Shown here: in pieces, positions 1 to 5,065 of the stretch
How positions within the stretch are numbered: position 1 is the stretch's first letter
How the letters are laid out: every line of letters begins with the position of its first letter
Assembly: GCA_003229095.1 (NCBI GenBank)
Contig: QIHS01000526.1
Span: forward strand, 1-5,065
Length of the DNA: 5,065 bases
DNA from: Woeseia sp.
Lineage (GTDB): Bacteria; Pseudomonadota; Gammaproteobacteria; Steroidobacterales; Woeseiaceae
Reading direction: 5' to 3'
The notes under the pieces: generated by a model
The model's database searches: none
Told to the model about the DNA's origin: nothing
What the model saw: the letters and a program-made list of their open reading frames with translations, nothing else
Position numbers and translations under genes: made by a program

Positions 1-221
1 CCGGCAAAGCAGAGCACGGGCGAGTGCTCGCCGAGTCTTGCCCACAGGTTGCTCACATTGCCGAAAGGCATCGACTCGCAGGCGAACCCGGCCTCTCGCA
101 GGCGTGCGGCAATGACATCCTGGCAGCCCGCATCGTCCGGTGTCACGGAGGGCCGTTCAATCAGCTCAACCAGCAGCGCAATCGCGGGGTGGTCGCACAA
201 GTCTGGTGCTTTATTATCCAT
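1..221 (-). CDS. dapE: Succinyl-diaminopimelate desuccinylase, N-terminal fragment (cut by window edge)
   Basis: DapE is a dinuclear zinc hydrolase of the M20 family. It splits N-succinyl-LL-2,6-diaminopimelate into succinate and LL-diaminopimelate in the lysine and peptidoglycan-precursor pathway, in the cytoplasm. This reading was made by translating the reverse complement directly. The ATG is at 221-219 and 73 complete codons plus two bases are present. The peptide contains IERPSVTPDDAGCQDVI (residues 21-37), then FGNVSNLWARLG (53-64), and ends PVLCFAG, all typical of the DapE N-terminus. The family HTDVVP motif with the first zinc-binding His should follow immediately outside the window. 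The start lies 4 bases after the glnD stop, with a weak AGGT element about 10 bases upstream inside the glnD end, which suggests coupled translation. A related M20 peptidase is possible, but the SVTPDDAGCQ and FGNVSNLWA stretches favour DapE. Confidence 0.93.
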   Translation of the reverse strand, partial: MDNKAPDLCDHPAIALLVELIERPSVTPDDAGCQDVIAARLREAGFACESMPFGNVSNLWARLGEHSPVLCFA

Positions 222-225
222 GTAC

Positions 226-2892
226 TTACTTACCTGTGCTGGCGTCAACGCTTTGCAGGAGCCTCTTGCTCAACTCATTGCAAATCTCGGCACTAAGTGC
301 TTTCCCCTGCACGTTTGTAACGTAAAAAACGTCCTCTGCCCGCTCGCCAATAGTCAGGATTTTTGCGGTCTCGATAGTGATATTCAGCTCGAGAAATATT
401 CGACCAACAACAGAAAGCAGCCCCGGGCGGTCGCGTGCGACCAATTCCACAACGGTGCGGCCATTCGCTTCATCGGCGGCGAAACTGATCACCGTCTTGG
501 TCGCAAACATCCGCACTTGCCGGGGTGCTGTACGCGTGACTTTACCTGCGGACTCGTCCGTAGAGGTCAGAATCTGACTCAGCGTGCGGCGAATTCTGGC
601 AAGGCGCGTATCGTCTACCTCGGTACGGCGGTCGAGTTCCATAAAGACGTAAGTATCCAGGTTAAAGTCATTGGCCAGCGGGACGATGCGTACATCGACA
701 ATAGTCGTACCGAGTTCATCCAGAAGGGCAGTTGCCTGCGCGAAAGTGCGCTTTCTTCGTGGCCGGTACAGTGCAGCCTCAATGTGATCACCGTTAGGCC
801 GAAGGCGAATATCCAACTGGCCGTCTTGCGATGTCGTGTCCACGTTCGCCAACCACTTTGTGTGCCAGGCAATCTCGTCGCTGCCGTAACGTAAAAAATA
901 GTCTTCGGGGAAAAGTTTCCAGATACGAGCCGCAGTTTTTTCCTCTATACCTGACGATATGATCAGCGTGCGCGCATTGTCCTGGGTCTCACTGATACGA
1001 AGTTCGCGGTCGATGGGTTTTCGAAGTCCGCGGCGCAATGCACGCGCGGTTTGCTCGTAGAGATCGCGAAACAATGACGCTTTCCATGAATTCCACAGCT
1101 TGGGATTGGTGGCATTCACATCTGCGACGGTTAGTACATAAAGGAAGTCCAGGTGCGTCTTGTCCCGAACCAGTGCGGCAAATTCGTTGATGACATCCGG
1201 GTCACTGATGTCTTTTTTCTGCGCTGTCATCGACAACACCAGGTGATGGCGAACCAGCCAGGCCACGGTGCGGGCTTCGTATTGGCTCAATCCATGCTCA
1301 AGACAAAAGGCCTCGGCATCGACTGCTCCAAGTTCCGAGTGATCGCCGCCGCGACCCTTCGCAATATCGTGAAACAGTCCAGCCAGGTAGGCAATTTCAG
1401 GTTTGTCGAAAGACTGCATGAGCAGCGAGCAATGCGGGTGTTCGTGATCAAAACGACTTAGGGCAAATCGGCGCAAATTGCTGACGACGAACAAAGTGTG
1501 CTGATCGACCGTATAGGCGTGAAACAAGTCATATTGCATGCGGCCGACAATGCGACCAAAAGAAGGTATGTAGAGGCCCAGCACGCCGTAGAGGTTCATC
1601 CGCCTGAGCCCGTGCGTAACGCCTGCAGGCGCCCGCAGGATGCTCAGGAAGAGGCGTTGATTGCGCGGGTTAGTACGAAATTCTTCGTCAATCAGGTGCA
1701 GGTTTCTGCGCATCTGCCCAATTGTGTACGCACTGACAGCACGAATGCCGTCCTGTCGTTGTAACAAGAGGAACAACTCGAGCATTGCCGATGGATCACG
1801 CGCAAAAACGTCGTCATTCGTCGTTTGTAAATAGCCGTTCTTGACTTGAAATCGCTCGTTGATTGGTATTGGTATGGCGTTCGGGTCCATCAGAATCGCC
1901 TCCTCGAACAACTGCAATAACATCTCGTTCAGGCGGCTTATCTCCATGACCGTCCGATAGTAGCGTTGCATCAGCTGTTCGACAGCGAGCGTATAACTGG
2001 CATCCTCATAGCCCAGCATGCTCGCCAGGCGAGATTGATGATCAAACAACAATCGGTCTTCGCTGCGCCCGGCCAACACATGTAGCGCATAGCGCACGCG
2101 CCACAGGAATTCCTGACCGTCTTCGAGAATTTTCAGTTGGCCTGGGGTCAGGAAATTGTGCGCGACCAGTTCTGCCAGCGTATTGACACCAAAATGCCGC
2201 TTGGCGACCCAGCCAATCATTTGAATATCTCTCAGGCCTCCGGGGCTGCCTTTAACATTGGGTTCCAGTTGGTACGCGGTGTCTTCGTAGCGGTGGTGCC
2301 GCAGCCGTTGCTCTTCCTTCTTAGTGATGAAGAATTGTTCGGTAGGCCATATGTCGTCAGCAGAAATTTCGCTTTGCATGTTGCGAAACAGCTCTTCCGG
2401 CCCAATGATGCGGCGTGCCTCGAGCAGCGCTGTCGCAATCGTAATGTCCGCCGCAGCTTGCTCACGACACTCAGCAAGGGTTCTGACGCTGTGGCCAATA
2501 TCCAGCCCGATATCCCACAATTCGGTCAGGAAGGTGGTGATCAGCTTGCTGACTTCGTCAGGCAATGCATCGTTCACCAGAATCATGATGTCGACGTCGG
2601 AGCAGGGATGCAGCTCGCCGCGGCCGTATCCGCCAACCGCAACCAACACGGCATTTGCAGGCAGGTCGCCGGCATGGTCCTGCAGGAGACGAATCAGCAA
2701 CTGGTCGATCAGGTCTGAGCGCAGTCTTACCAGGTTTGTGACTGATTCTCCGGCCTCAAATTGCTCAATCAGTCTGGCGGAGGCTGCCGCCAGTGCCTTC
2801 CTGCGCTGGCTGACCGTGCCGGAGGTATCGCCCAGCACGCTCAACAAAATTTTTATCGCATCGTCGGTCGATTCCTCGACTTCAGCGATCAT
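226..2892 (-). CDS. glnD: Bifunctional PII uridylyltransferase / uridylyl-removing enzyme
   Basis: GlnD is the cytoplasmic glutamine sensor of the nitrogen regulatory cascade. It uridylylates PII proteins (GlnB/GlnK) when glutamine is low and removes UMP when it is high. The 888 residues match the usual length of about 890. The nucleotidyltransferase domain is N-terminal, with GGYGRGELHPCSDVD at 87-101 (D99 and D101 the likely metal ligands). The GlnD-specific KGSPGGLRD follows at 214-222. An HD domain spans roughly 455-600, with H465, the H508-D509 doublet in LFHDIAKGRGGDH, H549-H550 and D591; this is the uridylyl-removing centre. Two ACT domains close the protein, about 693-775 and 812-885, and bind glutamine in the family. 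The second has a clear ARDRPGLLSVVG (819-830); the first has YRPRRKRTFAQA where a DRPGLF-like loop is usual. The start overlaps the map end by 11 bases, and no good Shine-Dalgarno is visible, so translation is probably coupled to map. No frameshift is seen. Confidence 0.98.
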   Translation of the reverse strand: MIAEVEESTDDAIKILLSVLGDTSGTVSQRRKALAAASARLIEQFEAGESVTNLVRLRSDLIDQLLIRLLQDHAGDLPANAVLVAVGGYGRGELHPCSDVDIMILVNDALPDEVSKLITTFLTELWDIGLDIGHSVRTLAECREQAAADITIATALLEARRIIGPEELFRNMQSEISADDIWPTEQFFITKKEEQRLRHHRYEDTAYQLEPNVKGSPGGLRDIQMIGWVAKRHFGVNTLAELVAHNFLTPGQLKILEDGQEFLWRVRYALHVLAGRSEDRLLFDHQSRLASMLGYEDASYTLAVEQLMQRYYRTVMEISRLNEMLLQLFEEAILMDPNAIPIPINERFQVKNGYLQTTNDDVFARDPSAMLELFLLLQRQDGIRAVSAYTIGQMRRNLHLIDEEFRTNPRNQRLFLSILRAPAGVTHGLRRMNLYGVLGLYIPSFGRIVGRMQYDLFHAYTVDQHTLFVVSNLRRFALSRFDHEHPHCSLLMQSFDKPEIAYLAGLFHDIAKGRGGDHSELGAVDAEAFCLEHGLSQYEARTVAWLVRHHLVLSMTAQKKDISDPDVINEFAALVRDKTHLDFLYVLTVADVNATNPKLWNSWKASLFRDLYEQTARALRRGLRKPIDRELRISETQDNARTLIISSGIEEKTAARIWKLFPEDYFLRYGSDEIAWHTKWLANVDTTSQDGQLDIRLRPNGDHIEAALYRPRRKRTFAQATALLDELGTTIVDVRIVPLANDFNLDTYVFMELDRRTEVDDTRLARIRRTLSQILTSTDESAGKVTRTAPRQVRMFATKTVISFAADEANGRTVVELVARDRPGLLSVVGRIFLELNITIETAKILTIGERAEDVFYVTNVQGKALSAEICNELSKRLLQSVDASTGK

Positions 2893-3646
2893 TTGCGCCG
2901 AGCGTCAAGACCTCAAAACCCGTATCGGTGATCAGGATCGTGTGTTCCCACTGCGCGGAAAGTTTGTGATCCTTGGTGACTACGGTCCAGCCATCGGGCA
3001 GCAGGCGTACGTCGCGTTTGCCGGCATTGACCATAGGTTCGACCGTCAGCGTCATGCCTGCACGCAGCTCAAAACCGGTGCCGGCCTTGCCATAGTGCAA
3101 TACCTGCGGATCTTCGTGAAACACTCTGCCGATCCCGTGGCCACAATATTCACGTACGACCGAAAAACGATTGCGTTCGACATTCTTCTGGATGACCTCA
3201 CCCACATCGCCAAGGTGCTTGCCTGGCGCGATTTGTTCGATTCCCAGCCACATACTTTCCCGAGCGACCTCGGACAACCTTTCAGCCTGAATTCCCGGCT
3301 TGCCAACGAAAAACATCCGACTGGTGTCACCATGAAAACCGTCTTTGATGACCGTAATGTCGATGTTGACCGCATCTCCGGCCTTCAGCGTGCGCTCGCC
3401 CGGAATGCCATGACAAACGACATGGTTAACGGAGGTACAGATCGATTTGGGAAAGCCGCGATAGTTAAGCGGGGCGGGAATCGCCTCCTGCTTCTCGGTG
3501 ATGAACTCATGACAAATCTCGTTCAGCTGGTCGGTCGTGACGCCTGCTTTAACGTGCTCGCCGATCATATCGAGTACATCGGCTGCGAGCCGGCCCGCAA
3601 CGCGCATTTTGTCCTGCTCGGCAGGTGTTTTGATGGTGACGTTCAT
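2882..3646 (-). CDS. map: Methionine aminopeptidase, type I
   Basis: Map removes the initiator methionine from nascent proteins whose second residue is small, acting near the ribosome exit tunnel. The 254-residue product is close to E. coli Map (264). All metal ligands of the family can be placed: D96 in NIDIT, D107 in GFHGDTSRMF, H170 in YCGHGIGRVFHEDP, E203 in TVEPMV and E234 in QWEHT. The catalytic H79 lies in NHVVCHGIP and H177 is also present. The start chosen is the ATG at 3646-3644 (MNVTIKTPAE), which aligns with the usual Map N-terminus. An in-frame ATG 75 bases further upstream (3721) would add 25 residues, but these are encoded by intergenic repeat copies and read LSPYY twice, so that start is rejected. 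The Shine-Dalgarno is weak (AAGAA, about 5 bases before the ATG). The gene is first in a likely map-glnD-dapE operon, divergent from rpsB. No convincing promoter was recognised upstream. Confidence 0.97.
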   Translation of the reverse strand: MNVTIKTPAEQDKMRVAGRLAADVLDMIGEHVKAGVTTDQLNEICHEFITEKQEAIPAPLNYRGFPKSICTSVNHVVCHGIPGERTLKAGDAVNIDITVIKDGFHGDTSRMFFVGKPGIQAERLSEVARESMWLGIEQIAPGKHLGDVGEVIQKNVERNRFSVVREYCGHGIGRVFHEDPQVLHYGKAGTGFELRAGMTLTVEPMVNAGKRDVRLLPDGWTVVTKDHKLSAQWEHTILITDTGFEVLTLGANDR

Positions 3647-3676
3647 TGAGGTTCTTTTACATTCCGTTCGAAGACC

Positions 3677-3840
3677 ATAATACGGGGACAGTACACTTAA
3701 CTCGCGATAATACGGTGACAATGCGGGGACAGTACACCTAACTTTGCAGATACGGACTGCAATACAGCAGATTTCGACCAGTGAGATTTAAGTGTGCTGT
3801 CCGCGTATTAGTCCATATCCCCGTTTTAATCCCGTATTGG
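3677..3840. repeat. Palindromic cluster of six whole or partial copies of a short intergenic repeat
   Basis: The repeat core is TACGGGGACAGTACACTTA. Forward copies lie at 3677-3702 (full), 3707-3720 (left half only, ATAATACGGTGACA) and 3719-3743 (full, 22 of 25 bases shared with the first). Inverted copies lie at 3786-3811 (full, 22 of 26 bases shared with the first), 3818-3828 (CCCCGTTTTA half) and 3830-3840 (CCCGTATTGG half). Between the arms, at 3744-3762, is a perfect 6-base hairpin, TTGCAG / CTGCAA, whose 7-base loop holds another ATACGG. The whole is therefore an imperfect palindrome of about 164 bases, with three copies facing each way. A second inverted pair, ACAGCA (3764-3769) with TGCTGT (3795-3800), offers an alternative fold. 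The form resembles REP/BIME-type or miniature mobile elements; no transposase gene is present. Mobility and any link to REP-associated tyrosine transposases are inference. The block lies in the map 5' region and ends just before the rpsB promoter. Confidence 0.85.
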
Positions 3841-3850
3841 CAAGAGGTCA

Positions 3851-3889
3851 TTGTTGACGCGAGCCCGCTATGGTATAAAGCGCGCGCCC
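3851..3889 (+). promoter_or_regulatory. rpsB promoter, extended -10 with GC-rich discriminator
   Basis: The -10 hexamer is TATAAA at 3874-3879, preceded by TGG at 3871-3873, which makes an extended TGn -10. It is followed at once by GCGCGCGCCC (3880-3889), a GC-rich discriminator of the kind associated with negative control by ppGpp/DksA at ribosomal promoters. The -35 is ambiguous: TTGTTG at 3851-3856 gives the normal 17-base spacer but matches TTGACA poorly, while TTGACG at 3854-3859 matches five of six but leaves only 14 bases. The extended -10 may reduce the need for a -35. As I recall from work on E. coli, rpsB has one promoter of this same TGGTATAAA-plus-GC type, conserved in Gammaproteobacteria. 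The transcript start is expected near 3886. Confidence 0.8.
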
Positions 3890-3990
3890 TTGAGGCAATA
3901 AATTCACACGTGCACCGTCACGTCGCGCTGGGTGCCCCACCTGAAAAGGGGTTGTGCGACGGGGTGTGCGGAGGCTTAACCCATAATTTC
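3886..3990 (+). promoter_or_regulatory. rpsB 5' leader, probable S2 autoregulatory element
   Basis: The leader is about 105 bases and can form nested helices: CACAC 3905-3909 with GTGTG 3964-3968, CGTCGC 3921-3926 with GCGACG 3956-3961, and CCCC 3935-3938 with GGGG 3948-3951 across a 9-base loop. A small hairpin GCC/GGC (3886-3888 with 3894-3896) lies at the expected 5' end. In E. coli, S2 represses its own rpsB-tsf mRNA through a leader conserved in Gammaproteobacteria; position and architecture here fit that role, but S2 binding is inferred. A strong GGAGG sits at 3970-3974, directly after the outer helix and 15-16 bases before the ATG, farther than usual. No closer Shine-Dalgarno is seen, so folding may set the effective spacing or access of the start. 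Confidence 0.7.
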
Positions 3991-5065
3991 ATGGCAGACG
4001 TAACTATGCGCCAGATGCTAGAGGCTGGCGTGCACTTTGGTCATCAGACCCGTTACTGGAACCCGAAGATGGCACCCTACATCTTTGGCGAGCGTAACAA
4101 GATCCACATCATCAATCTTGAGAAGAGCCTGCCAATGGCTCGGGACGCGTATGCGTTCATCAAGACCATCGTCTCAGACGGCGGTAAAGTCTTGTTTGTC
4201 GGCACCAAGCGGGCGGCTCGCGACGCGATCCGCGAGCAGGCAAGCCGCTGCGAAATGCCGCATGTCAGCTATCGCTGGCTCGGCGGCATGCTGACCAACT
4301 ACAAAACCATTCGGCAGTCCGTTAAGCGGCTCAAGAATCTCGAGAAAATGTCCGAAGATGGCGGTTTCGAGAGTATTACAAAGAAAGAGGAGCTTGGCCT
4401 GACACGCGAGCGGGACAAACTCGAACGGAGTCTGGGTGGCATCAAGGACATGACCGGCTTGCCGGACGTGCTCTTTATCGTCGACGTTGACTACGAGGAT
4501 ATTGCAGTCCGCGAAGCACGCAAGCTTGGTATTCCGATTGTTGCGATTGTCGATACCAACTGTTCGCCGGACAACGTTGATTACATTATTCCTGGCAATG
4601 ACGATGCTATGCGGGCCATAGCGCTGTACGCGGCCTTTGTTGCCGACGCAGTCATTGATGGCAAAGCATCCTTGCCAGAGGTTGCGCTGGGTGAGGACGA
4701 ATTTGTCGAGCTCGACGAAGACGGCAAACCGAAACGTGCAGGCAAGAAGAAATCGGCTCGCAAACCCGCGCGGAAAGCAACGGTCAGGAAAAAGGCCGAT
4801 GCCACCAAGGATGCGGCCGAGGCTAAGGCCAAAACGGCAGAAGCAGAAGCTGCGGAGACATCAACTGATGTGAGCGCAGATGAAGCACCCGCGGCGAAAG
4901 ACTCATCTGCCGATGAGGAAAAGGCAGAGGCAGTTACTGAAGAAGTGGAAAAGGTAGAGGCACCCGCTGAAGCCGAGGAAAAGACAGAGGTCACCACCGA
5001 AGCAGTGGCGAAACCGGACAATGACGATACCGCTGCGCCTGTCGCCAAAAAGGCGGCTAAAAAGA
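3991..5065 (+). CDS. rpsB: 30S ribosomal protein S2 with long C-terminal extension (cut by window edge)
   Basis: S2 is a late-assembling protein of the small ribosomal subunit, at the junction of head and body, needed with S1 for initiation on most mRNAs. The reading frame is open from the ATG at 3991 to the window end, giving 358 complete codons and no stop. The core (residues 1 to about 240) has the family landmarks: MRQMLEAGVHFGHQTRYWNP (6-25), KVLFVGTKRAARDAI (66-80), YRWLGGMLTNYKTI (94-107), KKEELGLTRERDKLERSLGG (131-150), GLPDVLFIVDVDYED (156-170) and AIVDTNCSPDNVDYIIPGND (185-204). E. coli S2 ends at about 241. Here at least 118 more residues follow: a basic patch (247-268, Lys/Arg rich), then an Ala/Glu/Lys region (about 270-348), then a basic VAKKAAKK at the edge. 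The start is fixed by homology. An in-frame GTG at 3964 lies inside the leader helix and is not favoured. tsf is the expected next gene, outside the window. Confidence 0.97.
   Translation, partial: MADVTMRQMLEAGVHFGHQTRYWNPKMAPYIFGERNKIHIINLEKSLPMARDAYAFIKTIVSDGGKVLFVGTKRAARDAIREQASRCEMPHVSYRWLGGMLTNYKTIRQSVKRLKNLEKMSEDGGFESITKKEELGLTRERDKLERSLGGIKDMTGLPDVLFIVDVDYEDIAVREARKLGIPIVAIVDTNCSPDNVDYIIPGNDDAMRAIALYAAFVADAVIDGKASLPEVALGEDEFVELDEDGKPKRAGKKKSARKPARKATVRKKADATKDAAEAKAKTAEAEAAETSTDVSADEAPAAKDSSADEEKAEAVTEEVEKVEAPAEAEEKTEVTTEAVAKPDNDDTAAPVAKKAAKK
4915..5007 (+). repeat. Degenerate tandem repeat in the S2 tail (about 10 residues per unit)
   Basis: Residues 309-339 of S2 fall into three imperfect units: EEKAEAVTEEV, EKVEAPAEA and EEKTEVTTEAV, with the shared pattern (E)EKxE followed by small residues and Glu. 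At DNA level GAGGAAAAGGCAGAGG near 4916 recurs as GAGGAAAAGACAGAGG near 4976, 60 bases later, with a diverged unit (GTGGAAAAGGTAGAGG) between them. This suggests growth of the tail by slippage or duplication of a short unit. Similar composition alone could produce part of the resemblance. Confidence 0.55.

Noticed and set aside
49..894. 281-codon open frame on the plus strand
   Set aside because: Antisense to the glnD C-terminus and the dapE start; no motif and no ribosome-binding site. It is the opposite-strand shadow of well-supported genes.
2137..2718. 193-codon open frame on the plus strand
   Set aside because: Lies wholly antisense to the glnD nucleotidyltransferase region and has no recognisable features.
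2324..3649. 441-codon open frame on the plus strand
   Set aside because: It runs antisense across both the glnD start and nearly all of map, which have full family motifs. Its own translation has no recognisable domain and changes composition at the glnD/map junction.
3744..3762. Hairpin as a factor-independent terminator
   Set aside because: The stem is only 6 bases, not GC-rich, and neither strand has a following T run. It fits better as the centre of the repeat palindrome.
3677..3840. CRISPR array
   Set aside because: Repeat copies face both ways, spacing is irregular, several copies are partial, and no spacers of constant length are present.
3814..3843. Minus-strand map promoter, TTGCCA with GATATG 18 bases apart
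   Set aside because: The -10 matches only three of six consensus bases and both boxes lie in degenerate repeat copies. Not strong enough to list as a feature.
3948..3965. Leader hairpin as an attenuator or terminator
   Set aside because: The GGGG arm is followed by TTGTGCGACG rather than a T tract, and the leader leads straight into the coding region.
4581..5048. 155-codon Ser/Ala-rich open frame on the minus strand
   Set aside because: It is the complement of the Ala/Glu/Lys codons of the S2 tail, and the low complexity comes from that.

Overview
The window looks like a chromosomal housekeeping locus from a gammaproteobacterium. The order dapE-glnD-map on the minus strand, divergent from rpsB on the plus strand, matches the map/rpsB arrangement known in Gammaproteobacteria. 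All four proteins have the family motifs expected there. Genus cannot be fixed from the sequence. No phage, plasmid, CRISPR or complete insertion-sequence gene is visible.

Layout. Bases 1-221 (minus) hold the first 73 codons of dapE, cut by the window edge. Bases 226-2892 (minus) are a full-length glnD, the PII uridylyltransferase and uridylyl-removing enzyme. Bases 2882-3646 (minus) are map, methionine aminopeptidase, overlapping the glnD start by 11 bases. The three minus genes are packed tightly enough to be one operon, map-glnD-dapE. Bases 3647-3990 are the divergent intergenic region. Its map-proximal half is a cluster of six whole or partial copies of a short repeat (core TACGGGGACAGTACACTTA), arranged as a large imperfect palindrome. 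Its rpsB-proximal half carries an extended -10 promoter with a GC-rich discriminator and a roughly 105-base structured leader. Bases 3991-5065 (plus) are rpsB, ribosomal protein S2, open at the right edge, with an unusually long low-complexity C-terminal tail.

How the genes relate. S2 and Map both serve protein synthesis: S2 is part of the 30S subunit and Map trims the initiator methionine. GlnD senses glutamine and sets the PII modification state. DapE makes LL-diaminopimelate for lysine and peptidoglycan. The link between these pathways is positional rather than one shared pathway.

The core genes are ordinary. The parts worth a second look are the palindromic repeat cluster next to the map start, the S2 leader with its distant Shine-Dalgarno, and the S2 tail of at least 118 residues.
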